This document shows positions 43,004-51,750 of a stretch of 52,053 bases of DNA, piece by piece. The stretch spans positions 1 to 52,053 of the forward strand of contig JAGAJF010000154.1 in NCBI GenBank assembly GCA_017829005.1, given 5' to 3'. The DNA comes from Oscillospiraceae bacterium (lineage in GTDB: Bacteria > Bacillota > Clostridia > Oscillospirales > Ruminococcaceae). Each line of letters starts with the position of its first letter. Position 1 is the first letter of the stretch. The position numbers were made by a program, and so were the translations under genes. The notes below the pieces were generated by a model that saw nothing but the letters and a program-made list of their open reading frames with translations, searched no databases and had not been told where the DNA came from.

Positions 43004-43036
43004 AAGGCTTCGGCAGTATCAACCGCCGAAGCCTTG
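43004..43036. terminator. Bidirectional terminator after feoB
   Basis: AAGGCTTCGGC (43004-43014) pairs perfectly with GCCGAAGCCTT (43025-43035). It lies between the convergent feoB and repeat-protein genes. The T-run is partial on the right and A-rich on the left. Confidence 0.8.
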
Positions 43037-43063
43037 ATTTGTATTTGGTACAGAAGGGGTGAA

Positions 43064-45883
43064 TTACTCAACTACTGCTGTGTAATTCTTGCCGCCGTCA
43101 ACGGTAAATGTTGCATTGCCGTTTTCATCGAGAACCATGCTTGCAACCTCTACCTTTGTGCTCTTTCTGCCCTTGTAGAGAGTAACTGTTCTGCCTGCGT
43201 ATTCCTCGCCAAGCTTAACTGTTACCTTGCCCTTGCCTACGATGCCCTTAACGGAACCGTTGGTCTTGATGTAGTTCATATCAGCGTCATAAACGAATAT
43301 GTAAGAGTTGGGAGCCGCATTCTTTACCATTGAAAGATAGCCGTTTTCCTGACTTACAATTCTTACATTGCCTGCAGGCATTACAAAGCTGCCTCTGTCG
43401 GTGATCTTCATGAGCATTCTTGTGCCGCAGTATACGTATGCATCATAGCCGAAATCTGCCTTTACATCAATAACTGTGCCTGCTGCAGCAGTGCTTGCGC
43501 TTGCTGTAACGTTTTTGTCAGTTGTTATGGTGTAATACTTTACAGGCTCGGGCTTTGTCACAGGCTCAGCAGCAGCCTTACCCTCATATACGATAGCGTA
43601 TGTGGAGAAGAGATTGGAGCTTACTAAAAGAGACTTCTTAACGCTGTCGAAATCGCCGCCGATATTTTCTGCCTTGCCGTCGTGAACTCTCATTACGGAA
43701 TAAGTTCTGCCGTCAGCGATAATGCTGTCAGGTACACCGATAGAGAGGGAAATGGGGGCGATCGTCTCTCTAACCATTTCGGTATTGTCGTCTATCTTCT
43801 TGTAAAGTGAAAGGTCAAGGTAAAGTCCTACTTCCTGACCGGGGTGCAAAGCTTCTTTGATAAGTTCCTTGTCCTTGGCGGGAACTGCTGACTCGCCCGC
43901 TATGCTCATTACTACGCTAAGTGTGTGATCTTTATAGAGATTTTCATAGTCGTTGCCTAAGGCAGCTGCAAAAATATCCTCTTTGCTGCTTACAAAGTCC
44001 ACGTCCACACTTACTTCCTCAGGCTTGAAAATGCTGATGTTGATTTCTATGCCCTTTTCGAATTCTACTACGACCTTGACATTCTTGGCAGGCATTGTGA
44101 AGCTTGTGCCTTTGACATATTTGCCGTTTACTTTAATTTGGTCGGGAAAATAATAGCCATCATCGGGTACTGCGGTGATAGTAACGGTTTCACCCATCAC
44201 AGCGGTGGTCTTGTCTGCACTTGCAGTACCGCCTCCGATAACTTCAACCTCTACGGTGTAGGTCGATTTCTTGAATACGGGAGTAATTGTAACTGCCGCT
44301 TCGGGCATTGTGAATGTATCATTCTCGATAACTACAGTTTCGGGAGAAACTATCCACTTATCAAATTCATATCCATCGTCGGGTGTTGCTGTAAGGGTGA
44401 TCTTTGTGCCTGCTACCGCAGACTTTTCGCTTGCCTTTGCACTGCCGCCCTCGGCTGATTTTACAGTTATTGCATAAGAGCCTGCGGGAATTTCGGAGAA
44501 CACAGCCTCGAGCTCAACCTCGGCAGCAGGCATTGTAAAGCTTGTATTTTCGCTTTCTTCGTCTACGTCTGCGAGAGTAACTCCGCCGGAGATAACGACC
44601 CAGTTGTCAAACTGATAACCATCGGCAGGCTCTGCGGAGATCTTTACTGTTTCGCCCTCGGCTGCTTCGGTCTTGTCTGCGGAAGCTGTGCCGTAGGTGT
44701 CATCATTGGATTTTACGGTTATTGCGTAGGTGTTCTCTTCAACGGTCACTGCACAGGTTGTGGAAACACCAGCGTTTGCTTTTGCGGTAATGGTTGCAGT
44801 ACCGGCAGCCTTGGGAGTGACTTTGCAGGAAAGTCCGTCCGGGCTTGCTTCAATTAAAGCAACAGTATCGTCATCTATAGACCATTCAACAGTATCTGTG
44901 GTGTTTGCAGGCTCTACAGTTGCAGTAACAGTCTTAGCCGCATCGCCGAGCTTGAAGCTAAGTGATGTGGGGGCGAGGGTTATGCTTGTTGCGGGGACTT
45001 TCTTTCTTGTTACAGTAATTTTATCAATAATTACTGTAGTATTTGCATTAAACCAATAAGCTTCAATTTTTAACTTTCCACCATTTTTTACACCGTCCAA
45101 TGTCATTTCGGGTGAAAGATTTTCGGCTGTGGTGTCTGTAGCTGAAGACCAGTTTGCCGACTGCCAATCCTCATTTGCATCTGTTATTCCAAGTCCGCCG
45201 TTTGCAAATTCGCCGCATACAAGTAAATCAACTTTAATTGAAGCGATTTCTGAATAGTCAAACGATACGTAATCAGATAAATCAATTTCCAGAGCTTGAT
45301 TAAGTGAAGTGCTACTGCCGGTATTGGCAATCTGCCATTTACCTTCTGAATTTTTCTCCCATACACCTGAATTACCAACGGTAACAGGTGTATTTGTTAC
45401 CTTCACATCAATGCTTACGGTAGAATTTGCCGGAATATCGACATTTTCATCAACAACAATGGGAATAGATTTTCTTGAGCCGTCTGCATTAGCATTTGCG
45501 ATAAAATCATATGAAGAATCATCTTTTAAACCTGAGCTTTCAAGATTCGAAGCTAAAACCTCGTCATTTATCTCAAACGAAACAACCTCCAAATCTGACA
45601 ATGCACTTTTGCCTGCATCATAAAAATACACCGTAAGATCCTTTGATGAGTAAATGTCATTATAACCTGTAGTCACTTCAAAATGATATGTGTGCGTACC
45701 TGCCACGTTAATATTCTGCGCCTCTCTCCAGTTGATTGCCCAGCCTGATGTATGTCCGTCAACCATTATAAACGGCTTTGTATTGTCATAATCTTCCGCA
45801 CTAACACTAACCGGCGCAAACGCCATAGTAGTAACAGCCAAAGCCGCCGCTGTCAAAGACGCTAAAATCTTTTTCAGCTTCAT
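43064..45883 (-). CDS. Large secreted protein with Ig-like and InlB-type repeats
   Basis: 939 residues, ATG 45883 after AAGGAGG. A signal peptide (1-29, PVSVSA) leads a beta-rich N-terminal region (30-300) with two jelly-roll-like parts that may bind carbohydrate (GWAINWREAQNINV and later LGITDANEDWQSANWSS). A BIG2 domain (about 305-385, SITLAPTSLSF) is followed by three InlB B-type repeats of about 70 residues (each with the DGYEFDKWIV, TFTMPEAAV pattern, about 390-620). A C-terminal module follows. There is no LPXTG or dockerin. Probably a surface or extracellular binding protein. The first third is more AT-rich in codon use than the rest. Confidence 0.88.
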   Translation of the reverse strand: MKLKKILASLTAAALAVTTMAFAPVSVSAEDYDNTKPFIMVDGHTSGWAINWREAQNINVAGTHTYHFEVTTGYNDIYSSKDLTVYFYDAGKSALSDLEVVSFEINDEVLASNLESSGLKDDSSYDFIANANADGSRKSIPIVVDENVDIPANSTVSIDVKVTNTPVTVGNSGVWEKNSEGKWQIANTGSSTSLNQALEIDLSDYVSFDYSEIASIKVDLLVCGEFANGGLGITDANEDWQSANWSSATDTTAENLSPEMTLDGVKNGGKLKIEAYWFNANTTVIIDKITVTRKKVPATSITLAPTSLSFKLGDAAKTVTATVEPANTTDTVEWSIDDDTVALIEASPDGLSCKVTPKAAGTATITAKANAGVSTTCAVTVEENTYAITVKSNDDTYGTASADKTEAAEGETVKISAEPADGYQFDNWVVISGGVTLADVDEESENTSFTMPAAEVELEAVFSEIPAGSYAITVKSAEGGSAKASEKSAVAGTKITLTATPDDGYEFDKWIVSPETVVIENDTFTMPEAAVTITPVFKKSTYTVEVEVIGGGTASADKTTAVMGETVTITAVPDDGYYFPDQIKVNGKYVKGTSFTMPAKNVKVVVEFEKGIEINISIFKPEEVSVDVDFVSSKEDIFAAALGNDYENLYKDHTLSVVMSIAGESAVPAKDKELIKEALHPGQEVGLYLDLSLYKKIDDNTEMVRETIAPISLSIGVPDSIIADGRTYSVMRVHDGKAENIGGDFDSVKKSLLVSSNLFSTYAIVYEGKAAAEPVTKPEPVKYYTITTDKNVTASASTAAAGTVIDVKADFGYDAYVYCGTRMLMKITDRGSFVMPAGNVRIVSQENGYLSMVKNAAPNSYIFVYDADMNYIKTNGSVKGIVGKGKVTVKLGEEYAGRTVTLYKGRKSTKVEVASMVLDENGNATFTVDGGKNYTAVVE

Positions 45884-45965
45884 TTTTTATCTCCTCCTTA
45901 AATTATGTTTAATCGTTTTCAGCCCAAATGGGCGCAGAACGACTATAAATAAGTTTACAGATTAA

Positions 45966-45995
45966 ATTATACCATATAAAGCCGTCTATTGTCAA
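45966..45995 (-). promoter_or_regulatory. Promoter of the repeat-protein gene
   Basis: On the minus strand TTGACA (45995-45990), 18-nt spacer, TATAAT (45971-45966). The leader of about 75 nt contains a GCCCAAATGGGC palindrome (45922-45933). Confidence 0.8.
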
Positions 45996-46094
45996 TTAGC
46001 ATTATTACAAATTACACACAGCTCTCTTTGTGGAATAATACAACATTATTGCCAACGCACCCCAAAAACAGGAGAAATTTTTTGTTCTCAGCTA

Positions 46095-46124
46095 TTGACT
46101 TACGTATCTTAGATATGGTATAAT
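46095..46124 (+). promoter_or_regulatory. Promoter of tRNA-Leu
   Basis: TTGACT (46095-46100), 18-nt spacer, TATAAT (46119-46124), 11 nt before the tRNA. Confidence 0.8.
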
Positions 46125-46135
46125 AAAAATGTTGT

Positions 46136-46218
46136 GCGGGTATGGTGGAATTGGCAGACACGATAGACTTAGGATCTATTGCGTAAGCGTGCAGGTTCAA
46201 GTCCTGTTACCCGCACCA
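46136..46218 (+). tRNA. tRNA-Leu (anticodon UAG)
   Basis: Acceptor strands GCGGGTA and TACCCGC pair, with encoded ACCA. The anticodon arm ATAGA-CTTAGGA-TCTAT gives anticodon TAG. A long variable arm (about TGCGTAAGCG) and the T-loop GGTTCAAGTCC are present, as expected for class II tRNA-Leu. It stands alone with its own promoter. Confidence 0.96.
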
Positions 46219-46221
46219 AAA

Positions 46222-46252
46222 AAAGCCCGGGAGATCGCTCTTCCGGGCTTTA
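46222..46252 (-). terminator. Terminator of the HD-domain gene
   Basis: AAAGCCCGG (46222-46230) pairs with CCGGGCTTT (46243-46251). The long T-run is on the minus strand and reaches to the tRNA CCA end; it may also help end the tRNA transcript. Confidence 0.8.
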
Positions 46253-46263
46253 ACGATTTGATT

Positions 46264-46809
46264 TTACGCTGACTTGCGCTCCCTCAGCTTCCTTGCGGGG
46301 AAGGTCACAAGCCTGGAGATAAGATATCCCCAGTGCGCCATTACCTCCCATGCACCGCAGACCTTGTCAACAAAAATGATGACAACAGTTTCCTTGTACT
46401 TGGGCAGAGCAATGTTCATAGGGAACATATGCTTCTTGATGATATCCGCCTCAACAGGTGTTATCTCAAAATACTTGTTAACGTTTTCAAGCGCTGTGGA
46501 GGCATGGGTCCAACCGTGCAGCTTCTGACCCTTTCCACGTACATAGTCGTGCCAGTCGTATAAGAACAGGTCGTGGAGAAGACCTGCTCTCGCTCCCGCT
46601 CTCTCGTCAAGAGAAAGAAGCTTGCAGATAAGATAGTTATAGTAGGAAACGTTCAGACAATGCTGGAAACAGGTTGTATGACCGTGGTGCATATACTGCT
46701 GCATCTGCATTACCACATCGCTGTCCAGAAGGTCTGAAACAAGGTCGTAATAGCCGCACTCGCTGTCGGGTACCGACAGGTCAATTTTTGAGCCGATAGC
46801 ATTCAACAT
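46264..46809 (-). CDS. HD domain protein (putative phosphohydrolase)
   Basis: 181 residues, ATG 46809 after AAGGAAGGG. The HD pattern is visible as FQHCLNVSYYNYLI (first His), LLHDLFLYDWHDY (His-Asp pair) and later KKHMFPMN. Single-domain HD proteins hydrolyse nucleotides or other phosphoesters; the substrate is unknown here. No N-terminal signal is seen. It is monocistronic and faces away from mraZ. Confidence 0.85.
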   Translation of the reverse strand: MLNAIGSKIDLSVPDSECGYYDLVSDLLDSDVVMQMQQYMHHGHTTCFQHCLNVSYYNYLICKLLSLDERAGARAGLLHDLFLYDWHDYVRGKGQKLHGWTHASTALENVNKYFEITPVEADIIKKHMFPMNIALPKYKETVVIIFVDKVCGAWEVMAHWGYLISRLVTFPARKLRERKSA

Positions 46810-46887
46810 CGGGTAATATCCCTTCCTTTGATTTATTTATATCGCTTTGAAGTCTGTTTTATTCGGCTTTTTTAAAAGCCCAAATTT

Positions 46888-46916
46888 ATTATAACAGTAC
46901 ACAAAGGATTTTTCAA
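46888..46916 (-). promoter_or_regulatory. Promoter of the HD-domain gene
   Basis: On the minus strand TTGAAA (46916-46911), 17-nt spacer, TATAAT (46893-46888). Confidence 0.8.
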
Positions 46917-47066
46917 TAGCTATTATGCACATTTTTAATGTGAATTGTTGGGCAATATTAAAGTATTTTTCAGAAAAACGGAATAATTTCCTATAATTGT
47001 CACAGAATATATTTCAAATTGGTCACAAGAATTACATTTCGGTTACAGCCACAATGCTGATATCTT

Positions 47067-47082
47067 CACCACTTTTCACCAC
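47067..47082 (-). promoter_or_regulatory. Upstream inverted pair of MraZ-like boxes
   Basis: On the minus strand two GTGGTG boxes spaced 10 nt apart (GTGGTGAAAAGTGGTG), identical to the pair in front of mraZ but inverted. It lies between the HD-gene and mraZ promoters. The remaining bases of this 550-nt gap are AT-rich, with nothing else recognised. Confidence 0.55.
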
Positions 47083-47221
47083 AAACAGGCGTTCCCGAAA
47101 TATTATACACATTGCAAAAATCGCATAAATTATACGTTTTGATATGATAAATTCGTCAAAATGCTCAAATTAAGAGGGTATTTTTCTTGATTTATTTGTC
47201 CTTTAAGTTGAGACGAAAAGG

Positions 47222-47250
47222 TTGCAATTCGGTTACAAATAGTGTATAAT
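47222..47250 (+). promoter_or_regulatory. Promoter of the mraZ division cluster
   Basis: TTGCAA (47222-47227), 17-nt spacer, TATAAT (47245-47250). The start site is near 47257, directly at the first GTGGTG box. Confidence 0.85.
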
Positions 47251-47257
47251 TATCATA

Positions 47258-47294
47258 GTGGTGAAATAACCCCATTTTGTGGTGAAAAGTGGTG
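47258..47294 (+). promoter_or_regulatory. MraZ operator repeats
   Basis: GTGGTG boxes at 47258, 47279 and 47289, in phase at about 10-bp steps. They match the known MraZ direct-repeat operator (TGGNG units). They lie at and after the transcription start, suited to autorepression. Confidence 0.8.
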
Positions 47295-47367
47295 AGTTTC
47301 AACAGACTGTTGAAATCAGTGTTGAAATGAACCTGCCGCGAGTATCAAAACGAAAGGACTGATGACA

Positions 47368-47796
47368 ATGCACGCTCCGCTTATGGGAACCTACAACCAT
47401 ACCATGGACGCCAAGGGCAGAATGGCATTCCCCGGCAAGCTCAGAGAGCAGCTCGGCGTGAATTTCGTCATCACTATCGGTCTTGAAGGCTGCCTTTACG
47501 TTTATTCAAATGAGGAATGGGAGAACTTCACCGAACAGCTCAGAACGCTTTCGGGTCCCGTGGCAAAGGCGGCTATCAGAAAATACGCCGCAAACGCCAT
47601 TATTGCCGAGACCGACAAGCAGGGAAGGGTACTTATTCCCCAAAATCTCAGAGATCACGCAGGTCTCGACCACGATATCACCGTTATCGGCAACCTTAAC
47701 AGAGCCGAGATATGGGACAGCGCAAGATATGAGGAAATGAACTCCAAGTTCTCCGACGAGGAGCTTGCCGAGGCTATTGATTCTCTTGCATTCTGA
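47368..47796 (+). CDS. mraZ: Transcriptional regulator MraZ
   Basis: 142 residues from ATG 47368; the ATG at 47362 is too close to AAAGGA. Two AbrB-like halves are visible: GTYNHTMDAKGRMAFPGKLREQL and ANAIIAETDKQGRVLIPQNLR. MraZ binds repeats upstream of its own gene and represses the division and cell-wall cluster. It is the first gene of mraZ-rsmH-ftsL-PBP-murE. Confidence 0.96.
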   Translation: MHAPLMGTYNHTMDAKGRMAFPGKLREQLGVNFVITIGLEGCLYVYSNEEWENFTEQLRTLSGPVAKAAIRKYAANAIIAETDKQGRVLIPQNLRDHAGLDHDITVIGNLNRAEIWDSARYEEMNSKFSDEELAEAIDSLAF

Positions 47797-47821
47797 TTTA
47801 TAAAGGACAATTTTACAGATT

Positions 47822-48742
47822 ATGGAATTTAATCATATACCCGTTATGCTGAATGAATGTCTCGAGGGACTTGACATTAAGCCCGACGGCATATACATCG
47901 ACGGCACCTGCGGAGGTGCGGGACATTCAAAGGAAATTGCCAAGCGCCTTGAAACGGGAATGCTCATAGGCATCGACCGTGACCCCGACGCTGTGGAGAC
48001 CGCTTCAAAAAGGCTTGAAGGTCTGAGAGCCACGGTGGTAAAGGGAAATTATTCGGATATGAAGTCCGCTGCGGCAGAGCTTCATATTGACAAGGCTGAC
48101 GGGATACTCCTTGATCTGGGAGTTTCCTCCTATCAGCTTGACACCGCCGAAAGAGGCTTTTCCTACCACGCAGATGCGCCTCTTGATATGAGAATGTCAA
48201 AGGAAGGCATTTCCGCAAGGGATATCGTAAACGAATACTCCCACAGTCAGCTTACCAAGATACTTTACGAATACGGCGAGGAGAAATTCGCTCCGAGAAT
48301 TGCCGACGCTATCATAAAGCACAGGGAAGCAAAGCCCATCGAAACTACCGCAGAGCTTGCGGATATCGTCAGAGAAGGCGTTCCCGCCAAGTTCAGACGG
48401 GAGAAAAACCCCTGCAAAAAAACCTTTCAGGCTATAAGGATAGCCGTCAACTGTGAGTTTGAGCATCTGGACAGAGCTCTTGACGAGGGCTTTGAGTTGT
48501 TAAAGCCCGGCGGCCGCTTCTGTATCATCACATTCCATTCCTTGGAGGACAGGATAGTGAAGCAGAGGTTTGCGAGCTGGTGCAAGGGCTGCACCTGCCC
48601 CCCCGATTTCCCCGTGTGCGTATGCGGAAACAAGCCCAAAGCAAGGCTTGTGAGCAGAAAGCCCGCCGAAGCCTCCGAGGAGGAGCTTGAAGCAAATCCC
48701 AGAAGCCGAAGCGCAAAGCTCAGGATAATCGAAAAGCTTTAA
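47822..48742 (+). CDS. rsmH: 16S rRNA (cytosine-1402-N4)-methyltransferase
   Basis: 306 residues, a full-length RsmH (MraW). The start HIPVMLNECLEGL, the SAM site YIDGTCGGAGHS and the LDLGVSSYQLDTAERGFSY block are diagnostic. FHSLEDRIVKQRF follows, and the C-terminal end contains clustered cysteines (CKGCTCPPDFPVCVCG). It methylates N4 of C1402 in 16S rRNA. It lies 26 nt after mraZ in the normal order. Confidence 0.97.
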   Translation: MEFNHIPVMLNECLEGLDIKPDGIYIDGTCGGAGHSKEIAKRLETGMLIGIDRDPDAVETASKRLEGLRATVVKGNYSDMKSAAAELHIDKADGILLDLGVSSYQLDTAERGFSYHADAPLDMRMSKEGISARDIVNEYSHSQLTKILYEYGEEKFAPRIADAIIKHREAKPIETTAELADIVREGVPAKFRREKNPCKKTFQAIRIAVNCEFEHLDRALDEGFELLKPGGRFCIITFHSLEDRIVKQRFASWCKGCTCPPDFPVCVCGNKPKARLVSRKPAEASEEELEANPRSRSAKLRIIEKL

Positions 48743-48785
48743 GAATATAAAGAGAAAGACCGTTTAAAGAAAGGAAGGGATAATT

Positions 48786-49268
48786 ATGGCAGACAGAAAC
48801 TCAAATCTCGCCTATGACCTTTCAAGATATGAAAATTACGAGGAGAGGGCAAACCAGCGCCGTCAGAATAATATCAAGACTGCAAGCGCCGCAAAGCCCA
48901 AGCCTCTTATCGCCGCACCTATGCTGGTGCTGCTCATAATCATGGCAGGAGCAATGCTCTCCTTCTGCATCACCTCAAAGGCGAATATAGCTGCCGTACA
49001 CGCCGCTATCGTCAACGAGGAAGCCACAGTCCGCGCCCTCGAGCAGGAAAACGTAAGTATGATAACAAGACTTGAGCAGAAAAGCTCTCAGAAGGTAGTC
49101 GAGGATTACGCCGAGAATGTTCTGGGAATGCAGAAGCTTGATAATGCCCAGGTGGAGTACATAAGCCTTGAAAGCGGAAACAAGGTGGAGATACCCGATC
49201 AGGATTCAAGCGTTTTAAGAAAAATCAAGAACGCTTTTGACAGCTTTGTGGAATACCTCAGGGGTTAA
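48786..49268 (+). CDS. FtsL-like cell division protein
   Basis: 160 residues with the FtsL layout: a basic cytoplasmic tail (1-35), one membrane helix (about 39-62, LIAAPMLVLLIIMAGAML) and an extracellular coiled coil (about 65-120, VRALEQENVSMITRLEQK). Sequence is poorly conserved in this family; position between rsmH and the PBP supports the call. FtsL joins DivIB and DivIC to activate septal wall synthesis. Confidence 0.8.
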   Translation: MADRNSNLAYDLSRYENYEERANQRRQNNIKTASAAKPKPLIAAPMLVLLIIMAGAMLSFCITSKANIAAVHAAIVNEEATVRALEQENVSMITRLEQKSSQKVVEDYAENVLGMQKLDNAQVEYISLESGNKVEIPDQDSSVLRKIKNAFDSFVEYLRG

Positions 49269-49296
49269 TCAAATATGATATAATAGCATCGCTATG

Positions 49297-49358
49297 ACGC
49301 ATGACCGCTTATATACTTTTCGCTTGCAAAAGAGAAAAGTATAAAATGGCTCATGCGT
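49297..49358 (+). repeat. Nested inverted repeat in the ftsL-PBP leader
   Basis: ACGCATGA (49297-49304) pairs with TCATGCGT (49351-49358), and inside it TATACTTTTC (49312-49321) with GAAAAGTATA (49334-49343). It sits in the 140-nt gap before the PBP start. It is not followed by a T-run. A TATAAT (49279-49284) without a good -35 box precedes it. Regulation of the PBP by RNA structure is possible. Confidence 0.7.
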
Positions 49359-49408
49359 TCTTGCACTTATTAGAACAAAAGTCACAGGGAAACAAGGAGG
49401 AAATCGAC

Positions 49409-51724
49409 TTGCCTGCAAAAAAACCTGTTAAACCGTCATATCAGCCCACAAAATCCATGCGTGAAAGACTTGCCGTAGTTTCTCTTATAACTCTGGCAGG
49501 CTCGGCAGTTCTGTTTGTAAATCTGTTCAACACGTCCGTCACCCAGCATGACAAATACGCCGCAATGGCAAATGACAGCCAGTTCAAAAGCACCACCGTT
49601 GAAGCCAACCGCGGCAGCATTTACGATGCAAACGGAAAGATACTTGCCCAGTCCGCAACGGTTTACAACGTCATTGTAAACCCCTCTGCCATCACGGGGC
49701 TCAGCGACGAGAAATATTCTCCCGAGGAAAAGGATAAAATGGTAAAGGACACCGCTCAGATACTCAGCGAGGAGCTGGGGGTGGACTACAGCAAGGTAAT
49801 AAACATCTTCACCGATGAGGCAACAAGAGACAAGCAGTACAGCAAGGTGGCTTCCAAGGTGGAAAAGGACAAGGTAAGCGCCATAAACACCCGTGCCTAT
49901 GAAGCAGACCTTCCCACAAATCTTCTCGATACCGAGGAGGACACAAAGCGTTATTATCCTCAAGGGGATATGGCTGCCGCTGTCATCGGCTTCACCAATT
50001 ACGAGGGCGACGGCATTTACGGCGTTGAAGCCTATTACAACGATTACCTTGCAGGCGTTGACGGCAAGATAATCTCCGCAAATGACGCTCAGGGCAACGA
50101 AATGCCCTACAAGAACGATAAGATATATTCCGCAAAGGACGGAAATTCCATCTATCTCACCATAGACACATCTCTCCAGTATCTGTGCGAAAGAGAGCTG
50201 GCAAAGTGCGTGGAGCAGAACAATGTGGATAACCGTGCCTGCGCCATTATGATGAACGCCAAGACAGGCGAGATACTTGCTATGGCGACAACTCCCGGCT
50301 TTGACCTCAACGACAGAGGAGAGATATACTCCGCCAAGGACAGAGCCGTTCTCTCCGCTCTTCAGGAGGAAGAGGACGAGGAGGCTTATAACGAAAAATA
50401 CGCCGAGCTGCGTGAGAAGCAGTGGAAAAACAAGGCTATAACCGAGATATATGAGCCGGGTTCCGTTTTTAAGGTGGTAACAGGCTCCTCCGCTCTTGAG
50501 GAAAAGGTCATAGACCTTAACTCCACCTTTACCTGCAACGGCGTTATGAAGGTGGCGGACTGGGATATCCACTGCTGGACAAGGGGCGACCACGGCACTC
50601 AGGATTTCACCACCGCTATGACCAATTCCTGCAACCCTGCCTTCATTCAGATAGGTCAGCGGCTGGGAATAGAAAAATTCTGTCAGTATTTCAAAGCCTT
50701 TGGCTTTACCGAGCCTACGGGCATAGACCTTCCCGGCGAGTCCGCAGGTCTTTATGTGGCTGAGCAGGATATGGGAATTGTCGAGCTTGCATCAAGCTCC
50801 TTCGGTCAGACAAACACCGTTACACCTATTCAGATGATAACAGCCTATGCAGCTGTAATAAACGGCGGATATCTGCTGCAGCCCCACGTTGTCAGCAAAA
50901 TTGTTGACAACAACGGCAATATCATTGAAACAAGAGAAAGAACCGTCCGCAGACAGGTCATTTCCGAGGAGACCTCCGCTCAGATGAGACAGGTTCTCGA
51001 AAGCGTTGTAAACAATAACGGCGGCTCCAATGCATACATAAAGGGCTACCGTATCGGCGGAAAATCGGGTACATCTCAGAAGCTCCAGAAAAACAAGGAG
51101 CTGGGCGTTGACAACCTCTATGTAGGCTCCTACGTGGGCTTTGCTCCCGCAGACGACCCCGAGATAATCATGCTCTGCATGGTGGATGAGCCTCAGGGCA
51201 GAGACCACAACGGCGCTCAGGTCTATTACGGAAGCCTTGTTGCCGCTCCCGTTGTATCGGCGGTATTCAAGGAGGCTCTCCCCCATCTGGGCTATTATCC
51301 CGAATATACAGACGCAGAGCTTGCCGCTCTGGACGTTACCGTTCCCAGCATTGAGGGTCAGACGGTGGAAGCCGCAAAAACCACTCTCGAAAACCTTGAG
51401 CTTCGCTATTACGTGGTGGGCGAAGGTGATACTGTAGTGTCTCAGGTTCCCTCCCGTTCCTCCTCTATACCCAGAAACGGCAAGGTAGTTATATATACCG
51501 AGGAGGATTTCGAGACCGAATACACCACCGTTCCAAATGTCCTGGGTCATACGGTATCTGAGGTGAATGAACTTCTCACATCTGCCAATATTAACTTCAA
51601 GGCAGGAGACGGCGCCACCGAACACGCAGGCGCTGTGGCATACCAGCAGAATTATCTTGAGGGCACAATCGTCCCCGTAGGCACAGTAGTCGAGGTATCA
51701 TTCAGAGTAAAGAACGAGGGATAA
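49409..51724 (+). CDS. Class B penicillin-binding protein with two PASTA domains (FtsI/SpoVD type)
   Basis: 771 residues from TTG 49409, after AAGGAGG. A membrane anchor (about 20-40) precedes the PBP dimer domain (about 55-250) and the transpeptidase: SxxK at GSVFK (S352), SxN in TNSCNP and KSGT in GGKSGTSQ. Two PASTA modules follow (about 640-700 and 708-768). It cross-links septal peptidoglycan. The PASTA pair is like PBP2x; SpoVD usually has one, so vegetative FtsI or sporulation SpoVD cannot be told apart here. A second TTG/ATG choice upstream lacks a ribosome site. Confidence 0.94.
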   Translation: MPAKKPVKPSYQPTKSMRERLAVVSLITLAGSAVLFVNLFNTSVTQHDKYAAMANDSQFKSTTVEANRGSIYDANGKILAQSATVYNVIVNPSAITGLSDEKYSPEEKDKMVKDTAQILSEELGVDYSKVINIFTDEATRDKQYSKVASKVEKDKVSAINTRAYEADLPTNLLDTEEDTKRYYPQGDMAAAVIGFTNYEGDGIYGVEAYYNDYLAGVDGKIISANDAQGNEMPYKNDKIYSAKDGNSIYLTIDTSLQYLCERELAKCVEQNNVDNRACAIMMNAKTGEILAMATTPGFDLNDRGEIYSAKDRAVLSALQEEEDEEAYNEKYAELREKQWKNKAITEIYEPGSVFKVVTGSSALEEKVIDLNSTFTCNGVMKVADWDIHCWTRGDHGTQDFTTAMTNSCNPAFIQIGQRLGIEKFCQYFKAFGFTEPTGIDLPGESAGLYVAEQDMGIVELASSSFGQTNTVTPIQMITAYAAVINGGYLLQPHVVSKIVDNNGNIIETRERTVRRQVISEETSAQMRQVLESVVNNNGGSNAYIKGYRIGGKSGTSQKLQKNKELGVDNLYVGSYVGFAPADDPEIIMLCMVDEPQGRDHNGAQVYYGSLVAAPVVSAVFKEALPHLGYYPEYTDAELAALDVTVPSIEGQTVEAAKTTLENLELRYYVVGEGDTVVSQVPSRSSSIPRNGKVVIYTEEDFETEYTTVPNVLGHTVSEVNELLTSANINFKAGDGATEHAGAVAYQQNYLEGTIVPVGTVVEVSFRVKNEG

Positions 51725-51750
51725 CCGCCATCGGAAGGAAAGGTATTTTT

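Noticed and set aside
28482-47046. Shared 12-mer GTAACCGAAATG (28482-28493) and its inverse (47035-47046) as a regulator site
   Set aside because: Many 12-mer matches are expected by chance in 52 kb on both strands, and there is no symmetry or common gene function.
49436-50593. Long minus-strand open frame opposite the PBP gene
   Set aside because: It is antisense to a clear penicillin-binding protein with intact catalytic motifs, and has low-complexity sequence without a start signal.
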